Shown: piece by piece, positions 1 to 5,899 of the stretch
How the letters are laid out: every line of letters begins with the position of its first letter
Position numbering within the stretch: position 1 is the first letter of the stretch
NCBI GenBank assembly: GCA_037141915.1
Contig: JBAXBP010000163.1
Coordinates: 1 to 8,004, forward strand
Origin: CAIRDP01 sp037141915
GTDB taxonomy: Bacteria; Bacteroidota; Bacteroidia; Bacteroidales; FEN-979
Length of the DNA: 8,004 nucleotides
Direction of reading: 5' to 3'
The notes under the pieces: model-generated
What the model saw: only the letters and a program-made list of their open reading frames with translations
Databases searched by the model: none
Told to the model about the DNA's origin: nothing
Made by a program: the position numbers and the translations under genes

Positions 1-55
1 GCGAAAAGCGAAAAGCGAAAAGCGAAAAGCGAAAAGCGAAAAGCGAAAAGCGAAA
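1..55. repeat. Heptanucleotide tandem repeat (GCGAAAA)n, cut by left window edge
   Basis: Seven perfect copies of the 7-bp unit GCGAAAA start at positions 1, 8, 15, 22, 29, 36 and 43, followed by a partial eighth copy (50-55). The array reaches the window edge, so its true length is unknown. All three forward frames are open through the array and stop just after it (TAA at 56, 60 and 85). It could therefore be the lysine-rich tail of an upstream gene, but an intergenic simple-sequence repeat is more likely because the same motif recurs inverted at 120-137. A 7-bp unit is not a multiple of three, so copy-number change would shift any frame passing through it. Confidence 0.95.
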
Positions 56-137
56 TAAATAAAGTCCAAATAAGAAAAAATAGTTAAGCGTTTATCAACG
101 ATATAAACTTTTTACTTTTATTTCGCCTTTCGCTTTT
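39..137. repeat. Inverted repeat: end of heptad array versus 120-137
   Basis: Positions 39-56 (the last copies of the GCGAAAA array) and the reverse complement of 120-137 match at 17 of 18 bases; the one mismatch pairs A49 with C127. The arms are separated by 63 AT-rich bases. Any part of the array could pair with the right arm, giving several alternative registers. The right arm ends 16 bases before the adenine deaminase start codon, so a stem here would lie in the leader or promoter zone of that gene. The match is seen directly; a role as terminator, attenuator or slippage-sensitive element is inference. Confidence 0.7.
91..120 (+). promoter_or_regulatory. Weak candidate promoter for adenine deaminase
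   Basis: TACTTTTA at 113-120 matches the Bacteroidota -7 consensus TAnnTTTG except at the last base. TTTA at 91-94 could serve as a degenerate -33 element with an 18-bp spacer, slightly shorter than the usual 19-21. Both elements are imperfect in a very AT-rich stretch, so this is a tentative call. The -7 candidate abuts the inverted-repeat arm at 120-137. Confidence 0.25.
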
Positions 138-153
138 AATAATAATCACAACT

Positions 154-1791
154 ATGGAAGCAACAACCTTCACAATCTCCGGGAACATTGTAGATGTTAT
201 CGGGAAAAGGATTTTCACAGGCAGAATTTTTGTTGAAAACGGAGTCATAAAAAAGATTACCGAAGGCCCTGTTTCACAGGATCATTACATACTTCCAGGC
301 CTGATCGATGCGCATATTCATGTTGAAAGCTCAATGCTTATCCCCTCGGAATTTGCAAGGCTGGCTGTTGTTCATGGCACTGTTTCCACGGTTTCTGACC
401 CCCATGAGATCGCAAATGTGCTTGGGATCCCGGGTGTGAGGTTCATGATTGAAAATGGGAAGAAAGTCCCGTTCAAATTTAATTTCGGAGCTTCTTCATG
501 CGTTCCGGCCACTTCCTTTGAAACAGCAGGGGCAACACTGGGAATCGAAGAAATAGAAGAACTTCTTTCGATGAAAGAGATCAAATATCTTTCAGAGATG
601 ATGAATTATCCCGGGGTGTTATTCGGGGATCCCGTGGTTCTGACAAAGTTGAAGCTTGCCCGAAAATATGGAAAACCTGTGGATGGGCATGCCCCTGGCC
701 TGAAGGGAAATGAGGCTGCAGAATATATAGCGGCCGGGATTACTACTGATCATGAATGTTTCAGCAGGGAAGAAGCACTTGATAAAATCAGTCACGGAAT
801 GAAGATACTGATCAGGGAAGGCAGCGCTGCCAAGAATTTCAATGAGCTCTGCAGCCTGGTGGATGAGTTTCCCGGTATGGTGATGTTCTGCAGCGATGAC
901 AAGCATCCTGATGATCTTGCAGAAGGGCATATAAATGAAATAGTCAAACGTGCCCTGGCGAAAGGACTCGACCTGTTTAACGTATTGAGGGCCTGTACTT
1001 TTAACCCGGTGAGGCATTATAATCTGGATGCCGGACTGTTAAGGGAAGGAGATGATGCGGATTTTATCCTCGCCGATAACCTTAAGGATTTCAGAATCCT
1101 GGGAACCTGGGTCAGGGGGATAAAAGTAGCTGAGGCAGGCAAAACACTCATAGCAACGGTAAACGATACACCTTTCAATAATTTCAATATTAAGGAGCAA
1201 TTGCCGGTGAGTATCCGGGTATTGTACAAACCTGGCAATATCCTCGTCCAGGAAGCGTATGACGGGCAGTTAATAACAGGTGCAGCAATAGTTGAACCCA
1301 GGATTGAAGGGGGTTGCATTGTAAGTGATCCTGAGAGGGATATCCTGAAGCTGGTGGTTAAAAACAGGTATGCTGAAACACCTGCAGGCATTGGATTTAT
1401 CCGCGGACTGGGATTAAAACGGGGTGCATTCGCTTCATGCGTAGCCCATGACAGTCATAATATAGTGGCCTCTGGAACTGATGATGAGTCCATTACAAGG
1501 GCCATCAACCTGATCATCAGGAACAGGGGAGGGATATCTGTCGTTGACGGGGAAAATGATGAAGTCCTGCCTTTGCCATTTGCCGGCATCATGACCGTTG
1601 AAGACGGGTATGTCGTGGCAGAGCAATATCATAAAATGGACCAGATCGTTAAGGCTTTAGGCAGCAATTTAAGGGCACCTTTTATGACTCTTTCGTTCAT
1701 GGCCTTGCTGGTAATTCCCCAACTGAAACTGAGTGATAAAGGGCTTTTCGACGGTAAAAACTTCCTGTTTACCGATCTGTTTAAAATTTAA
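154..1791 (+). CDS. ade: Adenine deaminase
   Basis: Hydrolyses adenine to hypoxanthine and ammonia (EC 3.5.4.2) in the cytoplasm, a purine salvage step. The 545-residue protein has the expected two-part build: an N-terminal amidohydrolase (metal-dependent TIM-barrel) domain and the C-terminal domain specific to the adenine deaminase family. Visible metal-site and catalytic motifs are PGLIDAHIHVESSM with H54 and H56, DPHE at 82-85, H179 in VDGHAPGL, DHE at 199-201, and CSDDKHPDD at 246-254. The C-terminal part has the family-typical GLKRGAF and VAHDSHNIVASG segments. Length is close to the roughly 550-600 residues of the family and the frame is intact. The ATG at 154 lies just before the domain and follows an AT-rich leader with no Shine-Dalgarno sequence, as is normal in Bacteroidota. 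No purine transporter or other purine gene is adjacent, and no clear hairpin terminator follows. Confidence 0.96.
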   Translation: MEATTFTISGNIVDVIGKRIFTGRIFVENGVIKKITEGPVSQDHYILPGLIDAHIHVESSMLIPSEFARLAVVHGTVSTVSDPHEIANVLGIPGVRFMIENGKKVPFKFNFGASSCVPATSFETAGATLGIEEIEELLSMKEIKYLSEMMNYPGVLFGDPVVLTKLKLARKYGKPVDGHAPGLKGNEAAEYIAAGITTDHECFSREEALDKISHGMKILIREGSAAKNFNELCSLVDEFPGMVMFCSDDKHPDDLAEGHINEIVKRALAKGLDLFNVLRACTFNPVRHYNLDAGLLREGDDADFILADNLKDFRILGTWVRGIKVAEAGKTLIATVNDTPFNNFNIKEQLPVSIRVLYKPGNILVQEAYDGQLITGAAIVEPRIEGGCIVSDPERDILKLVVKNRYAETPAGIGFIRGLGLKRGAFASCVAHDSHNIVASGTDDESITRAINLIIRNRGGISVVDGENDEVLPLPFAGIMTVEDGYVVAEQYHKMDQIVKALGSNLRAPFMTLSFMALLVIPQLKLSDKGLFDGKNFLFTDLFKI

Positions 1792-1811
1792 CAGAAAAAA
1801 ACATGTACATA

Positions 1812-1843
1812 TTTAGGAGCGTGTAATATTCTTTATATATTTG
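1812..1843 (+). promoter_or_regulatory. Bacteroidota-type promoter for the ArsR-family gene
   Basis: TATATTTG at 1836-1843 is an exact match to the -7 consensus TAnnTTTG. It is preceded after exactly 20 bases by TTTA at 1812-1815, one mismatch from the -33 element TTTG. Transcription would start near 1848, giving a leader of about 20 bases to the ATG at 1869. The regulator is therefore probably transcribed separately from adenine deaminase. Confidence 0.7.
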
Positions 1844-1868
1844 CCCAGAAATTAAAAACTTGATTACC

Positions 1869-2171
1869 ATGAAGAAGAAACCTGCACTTGATCTACAGAA
1901 ACTGGAAACAGCCGCCAGTAAACTCAGAGCTATGGCTCACCCTATGCGTATTGCTATTATCGACCTTCTTACAGATAACAAGAAACTTACGGTCACCGAG
2001 ATTTATGAAAATCTCAACATCGAACAGGCATCCGCATCCCATCACCTTAACATTCTTAAAAACAAGGGTATCCTTGAGTCAAAAAGAGATGGCAAAATGA
2101 TCTTTTATTCCTTGAAAATTACTACTTTGGCGCAGGTGATTGATTGCATCAACAGGTGTGTCCTGGCATAG
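1869..2171 (+). CDS. ArsR-family winged-helix transcriptional regulator
   Basis: A 100-residue DNA-binding protein of the ArsR/SmtB type, about the usual length. The motif KLRAMAHPMRIAIIDLL (residues 18-34) is the classic first helices. TVTEIYENLNIEQASASHHLNILKNKGIL (41-69) is the helix-turn-helix, with the recognition helix around ASASHHLNIL. ESKRDGKMIFYSL (70-82) forms the wing. The ELCVCDL metal-binding motif of ArsR itself is absent. Two cysteines, C93 and C97, lie four residues apart in the predicted last helix and are the only cysteines in the protein. The effector is unknown; a thiol, redox or metal signal is possible. I chose ATG 1869 over the in-frame TTG at 1860 because it is the stronger start and fits the promoter. 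It faces the large putative lipoprotein gene across an 11-bp gap, so no target is implied by neighbours. Confidence 0.9.
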   Translation: MKKKPALDLQKLETAASKLRAMAHPMRIAIIDLLTDNKKLTVTEIYENLNIEQASASHHLNILKNKGILESKRDGKMIFYSLKITTLAQVIDCINRCVLA

Positions 2172-2182
2172 TTGTTAGAGTT

Positions 2183-3985
2183 TCAAGGAGCCCATTTTTC
2201 CTCAACATCCCAATTCGCTCTTATTTCAAGTATTTTTGGAAGAAACATTACTTCTTCGGGCTGGATTTTCTTTTTGAAATTTCCCGTATCCCATTTGCCG
2301 TTATGATTTCGGTCATAAACAGCTTTTACCTTGAATTTTCCGGGGTTTAGATTTTCAAACCTGACCTTCCCGTTAGTCCTGATCTTTTTTTCAGCGAGGA
2401 AGACATCCTTATCATTAAGAAGCTGGATCAGATAATCTCCCTGTCGCTTTGAAATGTCTATATCAATAATCAGGTTGCCAAATTCCCTGGACTGGCGGGT
2501 CTTGAATTTTCTTTTGATCGTATCATTCGCAAAACCATTAATCCCTGTAAATACAGAATCGGGGATAAAGAGCGAATAACTCTTGTCTTCTTTCCACTTG
2601 TTTTCGATAACCATCATCCTTTTCAGGCTGTCGGTAAAATAGATTTTTGGCTTAAGGGTGTCTTTGTCCTGGGTAAGCCATATCCTGCTGAAATCTGCCT
2701 TGGCCAGGGGGTGTGAAAATGTCAGGATATAATTACCAGCAAACTGGTTAAGATTTGATGAATAGGTATTATCGCTGGTAATAAGATAATTTTTTACCAG
2801 GTCTTTTTTCTTTGAGGTGTTTTCCTTTGACGATAAATCGAGCCTGACAGTGTCAAGCACCCTGCTCCCTTCCGATATACTGAAGATGATGGAATCCATT
2901 GCCGGGTCGGTAAGCCAGAGATAAAGCGTATCCCTGTGAGGCGTGAACTCACGAAGCGCCCAGGTCCTGGTGCTGTCACCCCTCAGTGTTTTCATGCTGT
3001 ACGATTTAAGAGGAAACCTGAAAACGAGCAGTGCAAGACCTTTTTTAATGACTGTGTATTTCTGCAGCCTCTGAACTGAATCTATATCATCGAACAGGAA
3101 GAGTTGATAATCAGTAAATACCTGCTTTTTGGAAAGGGTGTCCTTGTTAGTAGAATCAATTTTGATTTTTGAAATCCCCGATGCAGCAATTAAATTCGCA
3201 TTCCTGACTTTAGTAGTATCTGCAGGTGGTTTCAGGCTGTCTTTTTTGATCTTTAAAGTATCTGCCCTGGGTTTGGGAATATAATAAGGGTTTACCATAC
3301 TGTCGCTGAAAGCTATTTTTTCAGCTCCCGGGTCAAAGATCAGGTTCCCGTTCTGGTCGGCCAGGGCAGTTAATTTCATAGGGGAGGCTTTCAGGTTGTG
3401 AAATGTGAATCTCCCTTTTTCGTCGGTTTTGGTAATATAAAACGGTTTGACTTTGAGAGGCAGGGAGTCCAGAACTATGGTGTCGTAGCGGTCAATATAA
3501 AGCATGGCAAACACGTCTTTCTGGGGGCTCAGGTCAAAAGCGTTAACGACGGATCCGTGCAGGCTCAGGGAATCGATGTAAGGCCCGGTGCTGAACACAT
3601 AGGAGAATCCTGTAAAGATGTTATTTTCGGTTATATCGGAAATTGATTTCCCGAAATCGATGGAATAGGTCGTGTTGGTGGCAAGTGTGTCTTCGATTTT
3701 AATTACAAGGCTTTTCCCCCTGATTTTGATATCGGGCAGATTTTTAAGCGGGGGTGAAACGTTGAGTTCAGATGCCTGGTTTTTAATTGCAATAAATTCA
3801 TTGAAATCAATCCTGATGCTTTGATTTTTAAAATTTGTTGTGAAATTCGGAGGATCGGATCTCAGTACTTTAGGCGGTTTGGTGTCTTTTGGGCCTCCTT
3901 CAGGTGCAACCGGATTTGCGCACCTCCATGTAAGAAAGCAAAGCAATGAGAAGGAAAGAAATATGAGGATTCGGGTATGTTTCAT
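2183..3985 (-). CDS. Big_5/Ig-like-domain putative lipoprotein of Bacteroidota
   Basis: A 600-residue exported protein of a family common in Bacteroidota and without an assigned function. Residues 1-22 form a signal peptide: MKHTR, then a hydrophobic stretch to about residue 20. Cys22 is followed by ANPVAPEGGPKDTKPPK, the family's typical mature start, so lipidation at Cys22 is likely. However, the residues before it are T-W-R rather than the small residues of a normal lipobox. Residues ~36-133 form a bacterial Ig-like (Big_5/SbsA-type) domain ending in YVFSTG. Residues ~142-225 and the C-terminal ~90 residues each resemble transthyretin-like or Cna-B-like beta folds and each carries a DxNxN-type loop: DQNGNLIFD (210-218) and DRNHNGKWD (558-566). 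A Lys/Asp/Ser/Thr-rich linker lies near 235-285. The frame extends upstream to an ATG at 4096, but that adds a charged N-terminus ahead of the signal peptide, and a -7 element lies inside the extension. ATG 3985 is therefore preferred. Confidence 0.85.
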   Translation of the reverse strand: MKHTRILIFLSFSLLCFLTWRCANPVAPEGGPKDTKPPKVLRSDPPNFTTNFKNQSIRIDFNEFIAIKNQASELNVSPPLKNLPDIKIRGKSLVIKIEDTLATNTTYSIDFGKSISDITENNIFTGFSYVFSTGPYIDSLSLHGSVVNAFDLSPQKDVFAMLYIDRYDTIVLDSLPLKVKPFYITKTDEKGRFTFHNLKASPMKLTALADQNGNLIFDPGAEKIAFSDSMVNPYYIPKPRADTLKIKKDSLKPPADTTKVRNANLIAASGISKIKIDSTNKDTLSKKQVFTDYQLFLFDDIDSVQRLQKYTVIKKGLALLVFRFPLKSYSMKTLRGDSTRTWALREFTPHRDTLYLWLTDPAMDSIIFSISEGSRVLDTVRLDLSSKENTSKKKDLVKNYLITSDNTYSSNLNQFAGNYILTFSHPLAKADFSRIWLTQDKDTLKPKIYFTDSLKRMMVIENKWKEDKSYSLFIPDSVFTGINGFANDTIKRKFKTRQSREFGNLIIDIDISKRQGDYLIQLLNDKDVFLAEKKIRTNGKVRFENLNPGKFKVKAVYDRNHNGKWDTGNFKKKIQPEEVMFLPKILEIRANWDVEEKWAP

Positions 3986-4014
3986 ATAAACAGCCAGGCC
4001 GGCCTTTTCGCTTC

Positions 4015-4022
4015 CAAAATTA
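4015..4022 (-). promoter_or_regulatory. -7 promoter element for the Ig-like putative lipoprotein gene
   Basis: Read on the minus strand, 4022-4015 is TAATTTTG, an exact fit to the TAnnTTTG -7 consensus. It lies 29 bases upstream of the ATG at 3985, which gives a leader of roughly 20-25 bases. No good TTTG is present at the expected -33 distance. The element lies inside the longer open frame that reaches 4096, which argues against the upstream start codon. Confidence 0.45.
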
Positions 4023-4031
4023 CCAATCGTT

Positions 4032-4064
4032 TTTGTATCATCTATGTTTTTTTTATTAATTTTG
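4032..4064 (+). promoter_or_regulatory. Bacteroidota-type promoter for yebC
   Basis: TTTG at 4032-4035 and TAATTTTG at 4057-4064 are separated by 21 bases, so both elements match the -33/-7 consensus exactly. Transcription should start near 4070, leaving a leader of about 50 bases before the yebC ATG at 4121. The -33 element begins 9 bases beyond the oppositely oriented -7 element at 4015-4022, so the two polymerase footprints would overlap. Confidence 0.7.
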
Positions 4065-4120
4065 ACGTGAAATTTCCGACAGATCAGATTATTCATTGTT
4101 AATTTACAAACAATCCCTTT

Positions 4121-4861
4121 ATGTCAGGTCACAATAAATGGTCAACAATAAAACGTAAGAAAGGGGCTTTGGATGCAAAGCGTTCAAAGATCTTCTCAAA
4201 GATCATTAAAGACATTACAATAGCAGTTAAGGAAAGCGGAGCTGATCCTGACGGAAACCCGAGGCTTCGCCTTGCTATCTCAAATGCCAAGGGTGCTTCG
4301 ATGCCGAAGGAAACAATCCAGAGGGCTATCAACAAAGGTGCCGAAAAGGATGCTGCCGCCCTTCATGAAACTACTTATGAGGGTAAAGGACCTCACGGAA
4401 TCGCAATTTTTGTTGAAGCAACCACGGACAACCTGCAGAGAACGGTTTCTAACGTCAGGGCTCATTTTAACAAACACGGCGGTGAATTGGGAACGAACGG
4501 ATCCCTGGCTTATCTCTTTGACCGTAAAGGTGTTTTTGTCATTCCCAAAGGAACGCTTGTTCAGGATGAATTTGAAATGGAGATCATCGACGCAGGTGCC
4601 GAGGATATTTCAGTTGATGACGAGACCTTTACAGTTACCACGGCCATGGAGGATTTCGGTTCCATGATGAAGAAAATAGAGGCTATGGACATTGAGCCTG
4701 AAAGCGCCTCTTTGCAAAGGATCCCTAAAACCTATGTCACACTTGAAGAGGACCAGACAAGAAAAGCGCTTAAACTGATAGACATTCTTGAAGAAGATGA
4801 AGATGTGGGGAATGTCTTTCACAATCTTCAGATCAGTGATGAAATGGCAGATTTACTCTGA
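4121..4861 (+). CDS. yebC: YebC/PmpR/TACO1-family protein
   Basis: A 246-residue cytoplasmic protein, full length for the family (about 240-250). The diagnostic N-terminus MSGHNKWSTIKRKKGALDAKR is followed by FSKIIKDI, the GNPRLRLAISNAKGASMPK segment, AINKG, YEGKGPHG and the TDNLQRTVSNVRAHFNKHGG block. These identify the family with near certainty. Members were long annotated as DNA-binding regulators. The mitochondrial homologue TACO1 is a translation activator, and bacterial members have more recently been linked to relieving ribosome stalling at proline-rich stretches. Annotation as a transcription factor should therefore be treated with caution. The gene stands alone: its own promoter lies upstream and a strong terminator begins five bases after the stop codon. 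Confidence 0.97.
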   Translation: MSGHNKWSTIKRKKGALDAKRSKIFSKIIKDITIAVKESGADPDGNPRLRLAISNAKGASMPKETIQRAINKGAEKDAAALHETTYEGKGPHGIAIFVEATTDNLQRTVSNVRAHFNKHGGELGTNGSLAYLFDRKGVFVIPKGTLVQDEFEMEIIDAGAEDISVDDETFTVTTAMEDFGSMMKKIEAMDIEPESASLQRIPKTYVTLEEDQTRKALKLIDILEEDEDVGNVFHNLQISDEMADLL

Positions 4862-4865
4862 AAAC

Positions 4866-4895
4866 AAAAAAACCGGTTCAACACCGGTTTTTTTT
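4866..4895. terminator. Bidirectional intrinsic terminator between yebC and the response regulator gene
   Basis: A perfect 12-bp stem pairs 4866-4877 (A7 then CCGGT) with 4883-4894 (ACCGG then Ts) around the 5-base loop TCAAC. It has a T run on the plus strand (4888-4895), and A residues at 4861-4872 give a T run on the minus strand. It can therefore end transcription of yebC from the left and of the ackA-regulator pair from the right. It lies entirely between the two stop codons. Confidence 0.93.
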
Positions 4896-4911
4896 ATGAG
4901 TATTCGGTTTT

Positions 4912-5883
4912 TTAAACTTCACAGATAAACTGGGTAAGGTTAATCCCCTTGTTCAGGTCCAGTTTCTTCCTCAGCCTTATACGTGAAATTTCAGTACTTG
5001 GAGCGGTTATCTTGAGAATATGTGCAATTTCCTTGGTGTTCAGGTTCATCCTCAGGAGGGCACATAGCTTATGATCATTGGGTGTTAGCTGGGGGTGCAG
5101 CTTCCTCAGACGGTCGAAAAACCCCGGGTGTATCTTTTCGAAATGAGCTTTTATCCTGTACCAGTCGTTATCGAACTTGATATTGTCGTCGATAGTCTTC
5201 AGAACCTTTGCAATTTCATTCCGGTTAATGACCTTCTCATTTTTGAGCAGGCGGTTGATGTCTTTCTTGATCAGGCCTATGATCTTATTTTTCTGGCTGA
5301 TGAAAATAGTAGACGTAGCTAACTCGCGGTTAATCAGGTCAAGTTCCATCTGATGTTTTTGTTTCAGCAGCTGGTTCACCTTTTGTTCCGCCCTGATCCT
5401 TTCCTGCAGCCTTTGATTGCGTTCTTTTTCGGCTTTCTTACGCAGTTCGATCTCAATCTTGAGTTCCGAGATGATCCTTTCGTTGGTCATCTCGAGGTTC
5501 CTCTGGTAATTGGCTACTTCGATTGCAGCCCTGATCTGGTCAAAATCGACAGGTTTGAACAGGTAAGCATAAGGTTTAAGCGAGAATGATTTGGTAAACA
5601 CCTCAACTTTGTTCATTGACGTGAGAAAGATGATACCGCAGTTGGAGTTTTCGGTAATTATCCTGGCGGCTTCAATGCCGTCCATTTTCCCGGCGAGTTT
5701 GACATCCATGATCACGATGTCGGGTTCTTTCTTTTGTTCCTTCAGAGTTGTGATATTCTCAACCGCGCTTTCACCTTTGATATCAATGCCCAGGATTTCG
5801 TATCCCTGCTCTGATAATTTGGCTTTAAGGTCATGAGCAATGATCAACTCGTCTTCTACGATATAAATGCTGATGGGGGCCAT
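4912..5883 (-). CDS. Response regulator: receiver, coiled coil and LuxR-like HTH
   Basis: A 323-residue cytoplasmic signal-transduction protein. Residues 5-120 are a CheY-like receiver domain with the acidic pair E10/D11, phospho-acceptor D60 in PDIVIMD, T88/S89 in FLTSM and K110 in LFKP. Residues ~125-190 are a highly charged predicted coiled coil. Residues ~180-262 (ELATSTIFISQKN..., HFEKIHPGFF) resemble the segment ahead of the HTH in Bacteroidota TPR-type HTH proteins. Residues 265-310 are a LuxR-like HTH (LTPNDHKLCALL, NTKEIAHILKI, RIRLRKKLDL). A longer frame begins at 5964, but it would overlap ackA by 65 bp. ATG 5883 starts directly before the receiver and follows the ackA stop by 16 bp. 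No histidine kinase is adjacent, so it is an orphan regulator, probably co-transcribed with ackA. Its targets are unknown. The opposite-facing hairpin at 4866-4895 ends the transcript. Confidence 0.92.
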   Translation of the reverse strand: MAPISIYIVEDELIIAHDLKAKLSEQGYEILGIDIKGESAVENITTLKEQKKEPDIVIMDVKLAGKMDGIEAARIITENSNCGIIFLTSMNKVEVFTKSFSLKPYAYLFKPVDFDQIRAAIEVANYQRNLEMTNERIISELKIEIELRKKAEKERNQRLQERIRAEQKVNQLLKQKHQMELDLINRELATSTIFISQKNKIIGLIKKDINRLLKNEKVINRNEIAKVLKTIDDNIKFDNDWYRIKAHFEKIHPGFFDRLRKLHPQLTPNDHKLCALLRMNLNTKEIAHILKITAPSTEISRIRLRKKLDLNKGINLTQFICEV

Positions 5884-5899
5884 GTTTTCTTTATTTTGG

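Noticed and set aside
1..87. Heptad array as the coding tail of an upstream Lys-rich protein (AKSEKRK repeats)
   Set aside because: All frames are open only because the unit lacks stops. The same motif reappears inverted outside any gene at 120-137, and nothing upstream is visible to support a gene.
619..1391. Long minus-strand frames (619-1017 and 1017-1391) inside the adenine deaminase gene
   Set aside because: They lie fully antisense to a clearly recognised enzyme, and their translations show no recognisable domain or start context.
1860..1868. TTG start at 1860 for the ArsR-family gene
   Set aside because: It adds only MIT before a standard ATG at 1869; the ATG fits the promoter and the usual N-terminus better.
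2144..2350. Plus-strand frame after the ArsR gene
   Set aside because: It overlaps the ArsR end and is antisense to the putative lipoprotein gene; its composition is that of a shadow frame.
3986..4096. Upstream ATG (4096) for the Ig-like putative lipoprotein
   Set aside because: It would put 37 mostly polar residues before an otherwise normal signal peptide, and a consensus -7 element lies inside the extension.
4100..4107. TAATTTAC as a -7 box for yebC
   Set aside because: Only four of six consensus bases match, it is too close to the ATG, and a perfect -33/-7 pair exists at 4032-4064.
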